This document shows, in pieces, positions 41,601-54,000 of a DNA stretch of 64,000 nucleotides. Source of the DNA: Sclerurus mexicanus (taxonomy: Eukaryota; Chordata; Aves; Passeriformes; Furnariidae); assembly GCA_013396755.1 (NCBI GenBank), contig VWZF01002532.1, positions 981,231 through 1,045,230 on the forward strand. Direction: 5' to 3'. Numbering within the stretch: position 1 is the stretch's first letter; each line of letters begins with the position of its first letter. The notes beneath the pieces were generated by a model. It was not told where the DNA came from and searched no databases. It saw only the letters and a list, made by a program, of their open reading frames with translations. Position numbers and translations under genes: made by a program.

Positions 41601-44600
41601 GCAGTTCCACATTACCAATTTTTCCTTTTTTTAGTATTACTAGCAATGAACAGCACATTAAAGTATTCTGACAGTCTAAGTGAGTTAGTCTTTGCAGTGT
41701 TTTAAACACTTGTGTCTGTTTAGTGAGATCCTTTCCATTTACTCTTTATATAAACTACGACGTGACAATTCTTTGGTGAGGGATAAGGGAGGGCTTTGCA
41801 CATCCTTCACTGACACCTGCTTCGCTCCGAGGACATTTGATTTTCCCAGCTCTCTGCAGATGCTTGTCTCAAAAAGCAAATATCCCAAAGATCAGATTAG
41901 GAGCCTGATATTTCCATGAGCACAGCTCAGACTGGCAGAGCTCATAAAAGCACTGACCAGCCCTGAGACCAGCCCCCACCCCCAAGAAGGATTAAACACA
42001 ATTAGCATCAGTAAAGCAGATGCCTAACAAAGTAATAAACCATAACTTTTACACGGGGTTAAAAATTTCCCACTCCTTTCCTCCACTTAGCAAATGATCC
42101 ATGGCCCCCAAACGTATCAGATGCTGCTTTCCCTTATTCTCTAATCAGTCAATTCATTGGCAATCACTTGTCAGAAAGGGAAAAAAAAAGGAGGAAAAGA
42201 AAACCCTGACAAAAAAGCTTGTTGAGCAAATGTCAGAGAACATTAAATTAACCAATGGAAGATCAGCAATGAACAGCTGACACCAAATTGAACCCAACAC
42301 ATGGCCCCATCATATTATTGTTAAACACACATAGCCAATCACTCTGCCTTCAAAATGACATTAAAGGATCTTTATTTTATAAAACAAAAATGTTTGCTTG
42401 TGAATGGACAGTCAGCCTAACATGAAGTACCTTCACAAAAAATAAGCTATTGCTTTCCCACAGTTTGGATTAAAGGTACTGTTTTACCTCTGAGTAAAAA
42501 CTCAATTTATTATGCGTTTTCTCTTTAACTCCAAGCAACCCTCAAAATATTTCTGTATACTTCTGTTTTTGTACGAAATGTATAATCTTACAGGAAGGCC
42601 TCCAAGTCTGCATTAAATTTCTTGCCTGCTTCATAGAGCCAGGCTGGTTCCCTGCAGGAGGGAATAAGTGGTACGGTGCTATCCCCTCACTAACTCCAGG
42701 CTTCAGAAGAGATTCTCATATACATATCTAGGAAAACACAGTAGAAGGTACCACCTGAAACAGATCTTCTCGTGTTGAAGTGACCACCATCCCTCACCTA
42801 CAGCTCAAAACTCACTAAGTGGCTGAGAGTCATCGCACTGGTGGAGCCTGGAGAGCCCAAGGGAGGATGTGTGCAAGGCAACGAGTGTCCTAAGGTCCCA
42901 CAACCCTCCTGTGAAGATCACCTGGGCTCAGCGGTACAGCTAGGTCCCAAAATGACTCCCTGATTACAGCAGATTTATTTACACTTGTTTCTCTAAGAAC
43001 AATGATTTCAGACTGTCCCACCAACACCCTCCCAGGAGCATGTGCCTTCTTCACTCTTCTGTGGACCTGAGTAGAAACAGGATTGGGCCCAGTAAGTGAT
43101 GACTGCAGAACAGAAAAATCACATACCAAGCAACATAAATGCATTAAAGAAAGTGAGAGCTCCAGTGGGTTTCTCTCCTGGCAGCAAAGGCCACTCTGTG
43201 CTGTTAATCGGTTAAGGACAGGTTATCTGGGGACAGAGAGAGAGCTGGATGTGAGGGCAGGGCTCCTAATCAAATACATCCATTCTCTCTGAACAAAGAA
43301 AAAAGCCAACCAGGCGATATGTGCAATATTTTAAACACAGGGTGTTGAAATGACAGGAAAAGAACCATATTTACAAGAGACTAAGGTGCCTGGAATGGCA
43401 GGTGTAATTCCTCTTATTCCTTGAAAAGAACCTTTTCAGCACTGAGTAAATCTTGTTACTTCTCTGTACGCCTGTCACCCCTCCCACACCTTGTCTTATG
43501 TAGATAATAATTCTTAGACATGTTTACACTATACACCTCCAGGACAAGAGCTGCCACTTCATGTTTCAGCAGCACCTCGTATAGCATGGTTGTGATCCCA
43601 GCAAATTAATCCAGGCAATCTTCTCAAGACTGAAATAATGTTTCTCAAAAGGCCACAAATCTGCCTCCTAAATCCACATTTAGTCATGGAAATAAAATGG
43701 TTTTACAAAAGGTCAGAACGGACTAATTCTTCCCGAGACATCCCATCCTTAGAAATCCTGGAATCTTGTATCGTAGATCCTCTCTTAAGTGTAAATTTTT
43801 CACTGCAATGTCTCAAACCAAAATCAAAGAACATATATTTCTACCTTCTGAATTCCACAGCACATATCACAGGTGTGGTTTTGGAAGCCCCTGCCAAAAC
43901 CAAGCCAGAATTCAGGTAAGCCTTTGAAGGTGCTGATCTCTTCACATGACCTCTACTGAATGCAGTGGTGTCAAACTCTGAGCCCAGGTTATTTCTCTGC
44001 ATTTTGGTTGTAATTAAAAAAAAGTTAAAAAAATCCAGATTTCTTCAAAAAGCAGAAACAGCCCTTATGTCAAACCTCTGAATGCAAAGCACAGAGGAGA
44101 AGACCAACCTGCTTTACAGGGCCCAGTTGTTTCACAGGTGATCATCAATCACATCCCAACAGAGGCACAAAGGTGAGATGCCAGGACAGTGACACCACCC
44201 CCGAAACTGAAACTGGGTGCTCAGAGTGTTCTAGAAGTTCTCTAATACTTCATTGTAAAAGATACTGATAAAACAAGATGGACAACTGCTTAGTTCAGAA
44301 GCCTCGTTAAAGTACAATGTCCTTCCACACCAAATCATTGCCCCTCCTCTGCTTTAACAGTGACTACCCTAAAGAAAAATGTAGCACAAGTTATGTAGGG
44401 TCATGATCGTCAGACAACAAGATCAGGACCATTACAATAACATTGGTAACTGCCCAGATAATCTATAAGGAATTTATATATATATAGTAATTTCAAAATG
44501 AAAAAGCAGATCCGCTATAACAATAAACAAGCATAGCTGAAGTAAGACTTTTCAGACAGAAAGGTAACACAGAAAACATTTGGCCAGTCACACCCTCACC

Positions 44601-47187
44601 GTGATGGCCCTAATCATGAACTACCTGCTAAAAAAAAAAGGCAAGTACAGGTTGACTGAGAGACTCAATGCTTACTCACATATAAAATTTTTTAATTAAA
44701 ATTAAGACATAATAAAAGCCTTGTACAATACCCTGGTAAGACCTCACCATATAGTTCTTGCCACCTATGTTGAAGGAGGAGGAATTCAGACTAGAAGAAA
44801 ATTACCTTGGAAATTTAGAAAAAGACTTGCAAAAACTCTACGGATTAGGTTTCTTTAAACTTCAGAGTAACATATTCCTTGCCCAGGAACGTGGGGGAAG
44901 AGGAGCAGAGCAGTGACAGACGTGCTGGCAACAAACCCCCAAATGCACAGGAACGGGCTGTGTGTGTGCCAGAGCAAACGAGGCTGGAGGAAAACTTGGG
45001 GGCAGCTTCCCACGAGCAACAAGAGAACACAAGCTGACTCGTTTTAAGATTTTATATTCACACAAATGGTAAAATGGTTATGTTAATCAGTGCATTGCAG
45101 CAGTAAAGTCTGACACTGGTTAAAAAAATAAGCCATCTATCTCAGATGCTATTAAATACCCACCACCTGCATCCATCCCTCCATGAACTACAACTGCAAG
45201 AGTTAGCACAAAGCCACGTACCATTGGGATTAAAAGAAATAATGAGGCTTTTAGAACAGTCTACATAATTTTTAATCTTCCCTCAGTGCTCTGGGAGGGA
45301 AAGAAGTAAATAAACTAAAATTGAGTTGCTCTCCCCAAATGCATCCTGTACCAGAATAGGAATGCTTTTTGAAGGATCACCCACCTGAAATCCCTTTCCA
45401 GTCTGTTTACTGCCATAATCACAGAACAGAATGCAATGAGGCTCAAATCTCTCCACCTGAATTCTAAATTAAGGCAGACAAACAGATTAACCTGGAATAT
45501 TTCAGAAAGCCTAAACCAAGCAACACAGAGCATCTACTTACATTTTTAAATTTGCATTTCTGAAGCTCCTTCTATAAGGATTTTTAATGATATCTGTACT
45601 GAAATGTGACACATATGGTTTGTGACAAAACAGCTGTAATAAGTTCATTTATCTTGAGATATAAATATCTGAATGTGCACTGTAAATCATTTTCATGTGA
45701 TTAAAATTGCTTTCTAGTTCCTTTGATTTGTTATAACATCAACTCCTTACTCAAAACAAAGAACCCTAATACAATTTTAGATATTCAACAGCTTTATAAT
45801 ATTTAAATATCTCTATATTGTACAGAAGAAATGCACACTGTGGTGGGTTGTCCCTGGCACGCACACACAGTGCCTGCATCTGGCAATTTAACTAAGTATA
45901 TGATACAAGTATTGTCAGAAATGATCAAGGTCTCTCCTAAAACATATGTTGAAGTTTCCCTCTTTAAAACAGAGCTTGTTTCGGTTCCTGCCCATGGGGA
46001 TTAGAAGCACTCTGGTGTATTTTGATGTCTTTACAGAGAATACTCACATGGCTACATTATCCTTGTTTTTCTGGTTAGGGTGTCAAGGAAACAGATTTTT
46101 CTCTCTCTTGGTCAACCCAACAGCCCTTATTTTCTTTTCACTCATCTTTCATAAATGACACCACAACTGTGCAAAACACTCTCGATGAGGCTTCTCCTGA
46201 CTCCTGATAGTTTCACTCCTCCTTATCTCTACTGAGTATCTTTCCTGATACCTGTGAGGAATAGGTCTGCCTTCTGCACGGCCTCATGATGCTGCAGTTC
46301 ACAGCTGTGCTGTCCTCTCTCAGCTGACCTCAGAAACCAGATGTGCGTGCCCTTTTAACACGCAGGCTGCTGTGTCAAAAGAACATTTCCCTCCCTGTCA
46401 TTAAATACAAGTGTGAGAAATGTCTGATTATAGGCAATAGCATTTTTCAGACATACCCTAACCTATGAAACACAGAATTGCACTTTGCTATTTCTTTTAA
46501 TCTTTGCAGGGTGCCAGCAACTAAGCCCTCGATCTAGACATCTAACAACTGGCTGAGGTTCCACACTTTTTGGCTTGGAAAAGCTCAGTAACAGGCTGTG
46601 ATCCGATTCCAACATCAAGTCAATTATCAGCTGCGAGATAATGCTATGACGATTCAGATAAACTGCTTATAAAGTCACTAATATAGATGGCAAAAGCTTA
46701 GGGAACTGCAGGAATTCCTTCCCTTATTTAATGAAAAGTTTTGCTAAGTCAGCTAGCAAAAATAGGCCTATCAAATCATAACTTTGCAAATCTCTTATCA
46801 GCCCAGTCAATTCTTCTGTCGCAGTTTTTAAGTTAAGCACTTGAAAATCTCTTCCAGAATGAAGTGTTTCTTCCAAATAAGTGTGTTCCCTTTGCTGCAC
46901 GCTACACATGAGCCCAGAAGGCACATGGAGATAAGAGCATTAAAGGGAAATGTTTAATAGAAGGAGAAGTCATGTGCAAACCAGGACAGAAATTTTATAC
47001 ATAGTGATAAACCTTTTAACAGTCTCTTCACAGGGAACATTTTGAATTAACTCACTATTTTACAAGAATAACTTCTTTTTTTTTTTTGTAAGAACATTTT
47101 TTAAAAACCCAACAGTTTACTCAACTTATGGCCCATTAATTTCTGCAAAACTCTCGTTTTGGTACTGGTCTAGTTGGCAACACTCAC

Positions 47188-47355
47188 CTCCTGGCGCACA
47201 TTCGGGGTGGCGCAGAGCAGGAGACAGTCCCTCTGCCCCAGCCCATATGGAGTAGCATCTTCCATTCGCCACAGGAGCACGGGATGGCCCAGCTCCTCCT
47301 GCACCTCCTCACCCTCAGCAGGAGCAATTTTCCCACTCCCTGCACCTCGGGGTCT
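47188..47355 (-). other. Candidate 168-nt cassette exon (unproven)
   Basis: On the minus strand a pyrimidine-rich acceptor (TTGCCCTGCTCCATCAG before AGACCCCG) and a strong donor (CCAGGAG followed by GTGAGTG) bracket 168 nt. This is open throughout as 56 codons in phase 0 at both ends. It begins RPRGAGSGKIAPAEGEEVQE and ends CATPNVRQE. Its frame hits a stop five codons after the donor, and the stop upstream lies 22 codons before the acceptor. It therefore could be inserted in frame between 50773-50823 and 26472-26589. GC content is well above the surrounding intron. I do not recognise the peptide. It may instead be a decayed repeat or a chance combination of splice sites. Confidence 0.3.
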
Positions 47356-50146
47356 CTGATGGAGCAGGGCAAGGATAGGAACACCATCCTTGCTTGAAAA
47401 CCTCCATCCCGCTCAGCCCTCACACTTGAGCAAATGCAAATACTCCTGAGAGTGTTGCCTTTGCGATCAGGATGAGATTCTGGCTGGATGCAGACTCAGG
47501 TACACCAACAACAAGGGTCTGGCTGCTGCCACGAGAACAAGAATCTGGTCCTGCCCACGAGTTACAGGTGTCTACATAGCAAGTGTTCATGCAAAGACAT
47601 GCACATTTCTTTTCTCTCATGTTATTCAATGTGTTAAAATCAAATCAGAAAATAATTACAGGCAGAGAAAAGTCAAAACAGAATTAGATCTGCTTAAAAG
47701 TTAAGTACCATTCAAATTTTATAAACTGATAACAGAAAGAATGAAGCTGACAGGGAAAGTTGAGCAGCCTTCACTTCGGTTTTCTCCAGCTCTGTATAAC
47801 TCATAAGTCTAATCCCAAATGAGAAAAGACAAAAGTTACTCTCTTCTAGGAAAAAAACTACAAAATAAAATCCTAACAATTCATTTGTGCATCTGAAAAC
47901 TGCTTTTGAAATAATAAATTGCTACAACTCCTGCTGACACTGCTGTGGCTCTTCAGTCAAGTTTCAATATAGCCTTACCCTGGAGTCATTTATTACTCCA
48001 TGTCAGACCCAGAATGTCTCCTCTTGGGAAGACATTTATATATTTTCAGTCATTAGTAATTTGCAGGCTCAAAAAAAAAAAGGAAAAAAAAACCCCAAAC
48101 CACGAAAGAAAACCCACTCTGGAAAGGTTATCTCTTCCAGTTACATGCAGACAGGTTAGCTAACATGTTTCTACTGATACAATAGTAGGAAAAACCTTGT
48201 AAAAGGCTGAAATACCCTCAGAGTTCACAGTTGTATACACGTGCTACGAGCCGGGGGGCTGGTAGGATGTGTACAGGACAATTAGAACCTGGCATAAAGA
48301 AAAAGGATCACATGCTTTTTACAACCCTCAATCGTCACAAAAACAATGCCTTACCCCTTGCGAATTCTCAAAGCTGTAAAACACTGAGTGGTAACGATCC
48401 TTGTTTTGATTGCATTAAAAAATAGGTGTTTGCATAAGGTGTGGAGCTGACTCAATATAGTTAAACAAAAAAAAAAGAAGAGGGAGGATTTACACTCTAT
48501 GTTGAAATTTTGTTTTGCTAGTCTCAAATGTAAAACAGAACGAAAATCAGAATTAAAAGCCCAGGAATAAGGAGCTCCGGGGTCAAAATAAGCAGATGAT
48601 CAAGCGTGCACAAGTCACTCAACATGAACAGGAACAAAGCTACACAATTCATTGTCTCCCAAGAGCTGGCAATTCCTTAGAAAGCAGGCACAGCAAAAAC
48701 CAAGCCTATCTTGGTTGCTGTCTGACCGCTGCTCTCGATGGCCAGCAGTAACTCCAATACGCTCCAGAGAGGTTGGCAAGAAGCCTGTCATGGTTGCCCA
48801 GGAAATACCTCAACAATAAAAGCGACCTGGCAGGTAACTCAAGGTGACAAGATGGCAACTGAATGGATTGTACAGTATTAGGCGACAAAAATTAGGCTAC
48901 CACTCCCCAAAATGATTCAAGGGCAATATTTTGGAACAGGAGCTACCAACACCGAGTTTCAGCAGAGTTAGCTGCTGATTTCTATGTTGCAGTCTTATGC
49001 AACATCACAACTTTTACAAACTTAGCAAAGTCTTGCAGGATCTGCTATTTGGGGGCAAAGATATTTATCCCTGGCTGCCTGAAGAGCCCTGTATTACTAA
49101 TCTGAAAAGAAAGCCTAAAGCTTCTACACTCTGAATCTTATGCTTTCAACCACATTGTGACTCTTGCCATCACCACCCGAAACTCTCAATAGAATGTATC
49201 TGGCTATTTTTGGCACACCAGCCACGATCAGCTCACCTTAAGCTATTGTTGACAAGCATTTTCTTTTTTTTCCCCAGAGAAACCTCACTGGACCAAAGGG
49301 GGGAGAAGGAGAGAAAGAAGAAGGACAACGTTTGGTATATTTATATTGATACTCACTTAGCTGAGGATTTTGTTGTACCTTGGACACCACCAGCTATTTG
49401 ATTTCTTATCTCACATCTCCTTTTCTCCGCTTGATTTTATACACTCGGTTCTTACAGGTGCCCACGATGCTCGTAAAATCCACTGCGGGCTAAGTTTAAA
49501 AGTCAATGTATATGCAAAGACTTCGTAATACACCTGTGTACATAAGCTCTTTCTGCTTCCTCGAGGGCTCTTTGCATATGAAAAGGGAGAAAGGACTCGC
49601 TTTAACCTCCCTCCCAAAACACTTGGCTTCAGCTGGAACCAGGCTCGGGCAACCCCCTCGCAAAGCTGCCAACTTGCACTGCCAGCTCCCAAATTCATTA
49701 TTCCAGGGGCTACTCATGCGTGAAACATCCCAAACTGTCTGATCCCACGTGAAGGGCTGCTGCTGTACCTAGAACTGAATCCTCCTGCGCTAACACGTGT
49801 TTATGCCCTCATTCCTTGCCAGGAAAGTTTGTTAAAACAGAGCTTGTTACATTACTAGGCGCAGTGTGATGCTCACTGACTGCAGAGCCCGATAGGAAGA
49901 GGTGCTGGGAACCTTTAACTCCCACGTGGATTTCAACAGTGTGCACACATACAGGCTAAAGGATTAGACCTGGAGCAAATCCTTAGTTTTTATTACAAAT
50001 TTCTCAGGAAAATAAATCTTTCCTCTGAAAACTGCATGGAAATGTAATTTTCTTTCTTTAAATAATCTGCCAGAGAGACAGAGAAAACACATTTAAAGTT
50101 ATCTCAGACAGCCAGTGTCTTGAGATTCTTTACATCAAATAGCTTT

Positions 50147-50163
50147 AAAAAAAAAAAAAAAAA
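50147..50163 (+). repeat. A17 homopolymer near first exon
   Basis: Seventeen A on the plus strand (U17 in the NAV2 pre-mRNA), about 610 bp downstream of the first-exon donor. Confidence 0.85.
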
Positions 50164-50772
50164 GCTGGTGATGAAAAGTCTCTGTAAGTTTTGATCAGAG
50201 TTTATATCTTGGTACGGACCGTAATTCAAGCAGACAGGCAGATCTGTGGGTTTCCTGAGCTCATTTACGCTGGAGGAACGGAGCAGCCATACACTTCATA
50301 CTTACGGAGAGCAGTGGGGGTTTTCACTTTTCAGGAAAGGAAAAGGGGGAAAAAAGCGGGGGGGAGGGGGAATTCAAAAACAAAAGCTGTTGAGCAAACA
50401 AAACTCCAGTCGACAAAATCATTCCAGCAAAACTGAGAGAAAACTCCTTCCAAGAAGGAGAAAACGTGCAATGAGACAACAACTAAAGGAAGGTGAGTGG
50501 AGAGCTACACACATAAGCGATGTGTCTGTCCTTACTTTAAACGAGAGCTCAAACAACACGGAGACTGACCTAAGACAGCCCAAAAGATGAACTAGTGAGT
50601 GACAAACCCGGCTGCGACGCTACGACAAAGCCTCTACAGCATCCGCGGGGGCAGCGCATCGGAGCGACACGACCTGCCGGCCCAGGGATGGACTCACCCA
50701 CCGGGGCCAAAGCTCCGTGTGCCAGGCACGAACCTTCCCCAGCCAGCCGCCTGTTCCCAGCTCCTGCCTTAC

Positions 50773-50823
50773 CAGCTTCATGGTGCTGTTGTTCTGCTCC
50801 CAGCGCCACAGCATCACGCTCAT
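50773..50823 (-). CDS. NAV2: Candidate alternative first coding exon of NAV2
   Basis: The ATG at 50823 opens a 17-codon segment, MSVMLWRWEQNNSTMKL, which ends at a good donor (AAGCTG followed by GTAAGGCAG). It ends in phase 0, so it joins directly to IYTDWANHYL at 26589, giving a NAV2 form whose CH domain begins 18 residues in. The ATG context is good (GGGACCATGA, purine at -3). An in-frame stop lies upstream at 50896-50898, so this is the first possible start in the frame. It sits inside a CpG island, as expected for a first exon. I do not recall these 17 residues from human NAV2, whose isoforms use other N-termini. The link to NAV2 is inferred from strand, phase, donor and the absence of another gene. 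Transcript evidence would settle it. Confidence 0.68.
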
Positions 50824-50847
50824 GGTCCCGCCGGCACCTGCCGCAGA

Positions 50848-51040
50848 GCCCGGGGCTAGCCCGCCGTGCCCGGGGTTAGCCAGCGGTGCCCGGGGCTAGC
50901 CCGCCGTGCCCGGGGTTAGCCAGCGGTGCCCGGGGCTACCCTGCAGAGCCCGGGGTTAGCCAGCGGTGCCCGGGGCTACCCTGCGGTGCCCGGGGCTAGC
51001 CCGCAGTGCACAGGGCTAGCCAGGGGTGCCCGGGGCTCCG
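50848..51040. repeat. 20-bp GC-rich minisatellite in the CpG island
   Basis: Nine full units of exactly 20 bp (starting at 50848, 50868 and so on to 51008) plus a partial tenth. Two unit types are GCCCGGGGCTAGCCCGCCGT and GCCCGGGGTTAGCCAGCGGT. They alternate for the first four copies, giving a 40-bp higher-order period, and then become mixed (CTACCCTGCAGA, CTACCCTGCGGT). The last full copy is degenerate (GCACAGGG). The array begins 25 bp upstream of the ATG at 50823, so it lies in the 5' untranslated leader or core promoter. It supplies the in-frame stop upstream of that ATG. Unit count is likely to vary between individuals. Confidence 0.95.
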
Positions 51041-54000
51041 GCCATCCCGGGGCTCTGCCCGGGCGGGCTCCGGGAGCGAGGCTGCCAGGCTGTTCCAGTG
51101 CTGCAGCATCGCGCTCGGGGGAGGATCCTCTTAACCCCTTCGGGGAGGGGGGATTTGGTTTTGTGTGCGTGTCTGTGTGCCCCCCTCCCTCCCAGCGGGA
51201 AAACGGGGAGGGGGTTTTAAAACAAGAGGCGCGGCGGGGGAAAGAGGGAATTAAGGGAAAACATCGCCAATAAACGTTTGACAATGAATCGAGAGCCAAG
51301 CCGAGCTCTAGGATGACACTTCAGGGTACCAGGCACGTTTTAAACCAAAACTGGAAATCACTCCCCGTTTTGACAACCGGACTCTGTTAGAAGCTCACGT
51401 TTTAAAGTTGCCGCCTGGTTTTGTCAGCATTGGGCGCGACCTGGGGCCGCTCTCGCTCGGATCTGGGTTTATACTTAAACCTGCTGGGGTGGGAAAGGAC
51501 TAGCATTGCCCGCAGTGAAAGGGGAGGTTGTTCTGCCTTAACAATGATTCGACAGGTGGAACATCACAGATCGGCTTCAGGAGCATAAACATGAGAGTAG
51601 TAAGAGGGTTTATAATAATTAGTAAGAGTATTTTTAATATCAAGAAGAGCTGTACTTAATGGCAATAAATATCCCAGTTTGCCACGTTGTCTTTAAGGTA
51701 CAGCTGTTAAAGATTTTGTAATGCCAGGCTGTTCCAGTGCTGCTCTCTTGCACCCCTCTGCAATCCCTGCTCTGTTCCCCCAAGCACCTTGCCCAGCGCA
51801 GCAGTCTAGACAAGACACCCAGCTGTGGGAAGAGTCATGTCTGCTCCTGCCTCAGGTCCTGTGAAATCACCAGTGGGAGACACGCACTTGGCTGCTGCTC
51901 CTCACCTTTCTGCTCTGGAGGAGATGCTGTACCTGATAAACACGGGGGCCCACGGGGGATAAAGAGGCCACAGCAGCTCCAGCAGCAGCTCCACGCACCT
52001 CACCAGCTCTCCAGCCCTGGGCTTGGGGGGCGGTTTTTTTGGTGGGTTTCTCTTTGCCAGGCTAGGGAAATATGGGGCATTTTCCCACCCTCTCTCCAAA
52101 TACAAATTTTGAGGCATGTAACAATAACTTTGCTGGCTGCAGGAGGGGAGGCAAGAAATGACCATAGGCATAACCCATGGCTAACAGACTCGGAGTCCAT
52201 GAGCAGCTTGATGTCATTTTCTCTTTGTTTTCTATCAATTTTTCAATCCTTTATTAATCCAGTAAAAAGATACTAAAACATTAAGAAAATGACCAAATTG
52301 TACCCAAACTGATCATTTCCTTAGCTAAAAATTCCCCTATTGTACGATTTTACTGGCTAGGCTGTTTCATGTATACATTCAGTATGTTGCTGAAGAAATA
52401 ATAGAATAAATCAGTAAAGAGGCATTTGAAATTCTGCATATATAACTTTTTCCATAAGAAAAAACATGTATCTTCTCACTGTAGTCTTTTCCCTAACAGT
52501 TATGCTTCTGTGACTTGGATTTCATTCCTTCAGCCTGTAATTGTTCTCCTGTTCTAAATGATGGTTTTAAGTGATAAAGACGAAATAATTATTGAAACAA
52601 ACAATCATATTCCTTCACTGTAAAAAGAATTCTCCTACCAATTTTGGTAGCTTGAGTAGTTAGAGAAAGAGCTGCGTGTTGAAACCATTTCAAGCCTTTA
52701 TGCATACAGGTTACCCTTCAACCACAGAAGTAAAATCTGAATCCTTTCCTGAGAATAAAGAACTCTTGTTCTTTCCCTTCAGACCAACGTGGACCAAAGC
52801 CCTAGCACAGCCAAATCTTCCCAGTCAGCCCCCTACATAAGCAAGTACCCTGCTGAAAGGTCAGTCCTGCGACATTCAAAAGAGGAGAAGGTCAGAGCCC
52901 ATTTGAGGGCTTGAACATAAGATGTATGGTCCTCAGGAGGGTCACAGGCTGAGACAATAACCTGCTGACAGACTCATGAATGAGTGAAAGAATGCATGCA
53001 CTGGGAGGGAGAAGCCTGGGTGTGACGCCAAAAGGATTTTCTAAGAGCATCTCACCAGCACCTTGGAGGAGCTGCCAGTGCCTGCAGCACATGGTCCTCG
53101 CTGAGCTTAAGTTTGTCCCTTCCCTGCTGCTGACACAGTGGGACAATCGCAAGGGCTTCCCATCGACCTGCTGGCACCTTGGCTAAATATCATGACTCAA
53201 AGATCGTGTTCTGCTTCCACAAAACACACCAATTTCAGGCAAAAAACCAAGGGAGCTGAGACACGGGAAGTTTTACACGTGCAGGATTACGGCCCATACA
53301 AAGGGCCAAGACAATGCACAGCACAAGTCAGCGTTGCCTCAGACACCTCCTAAGCCTCTTAAGAGGTTGTTGATGATCTGCTCTGCCACTTTGAGCTGCC
53401 AAATGTTTTCATTCAATACTCAACCTGGTGCCAAAATCAGGGATTGCAAGAAACAAAGGAGAGGTCTCAGAAAAGGGCAGGTTCTTGTCTACCATCACAA
53501 GGAAAACTCCATTTTTGGGGCACAGGGAACAGAGGAGAGCCAAACTGCCCCAACTACAAACAGCAGTTATGGATGGAAGGCCAGTCTTGTTTCTCTGAAT
53601 ACGGTTTGCTGTCTGTTTTTACATTAACTGAAGTGTGGCTCAGATTTGACTCTTTTCTCATTTGATCCTTTATGGGCCAGCTGAGTGTGCAGAACACGGA
53701 GACGCTCCCACGTCATCAGCCTGAAACACTAATAAAGCAAAGCTCCTGAGGTTAAAGTGTAAGCTCTGTGCCTCTCAATCGCTTTTAAAGCTAACTAATA
53801 TCATTAACTAAAATCTGTGTTGCTTTTAGACACTTTTATTTAATGGATTTTCCTAAGCCAGCCTTGATTTGGGATGAAGATCCCCTGAGTTCAGATAGCG
53901 TTGCCAGGTGTAACCAGAATTTATTTCTTCCATTAAAAAGTAAGACTTTGGAGCTGCCTTTCATCCTCCTATCTCTCTTTTAGGCTCCCACAACACAGTG

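Larger units (their letters stand above)
26590..50772 (-). other. NAV2: NAV2 intron after alternative first exon, 24.2 kb
   Basis: This is the first intron of the internal-promoter transcript, from donor GTAAGG at 50772 to acceptor CCCAACAG at 26590. It holds CR1 copies at 27437-27880 and 32945-33095, A17 runs at 38594-38610 and 50147-50163, and a G-rich tract at 50345-50370. It also holds the candidate cassette exon at 47188-47355. Elsewhere I see only AT-rich unique sequence. First introns of this size often hold enhancers, but none can be identified here without conservation data. Confidence 0.8.
50590..51460 (-). promoter_or_regulatory. NAV2: CpG island, likely NAV2 internal promoter
   Basis: This is the only strongly GC- and CpG-rich stretch in the window and it contrasts sharply with AT-rich sequence on both sides. 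It covers the candidate first coding exon and its 5' side. Visible elements include a GC box (GGGCGGG at about 51060-51067) and, on the minus strand, CCAAT at 51429-51433 within GCGCCCAATGC. I see no convincing TATA box at a fixed distance from the ATG, which fits a dispersed CpG-type start. The island also contains a 20-bp tandem repeat. The exact start site cannot be placed from sequence, and an antisense transcript to the right is possible. Confidence 0.75.

Noticed and set aside
45840..45870. Possible endogenous retroviral LTR start (tggtgggttgtccctggcac)
   Set aside because: No matching second LTR, primer-binding site or polyprotein sequence nearby; the similarity is too short.
51737..52276. 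179-codon plus-strand frame beside the CpG island, as a possible divergent gene
   Set aside because: The translation resembles no known protein and has irregular composition. A divergent non-coding transcript is possible but not shown by sequence.
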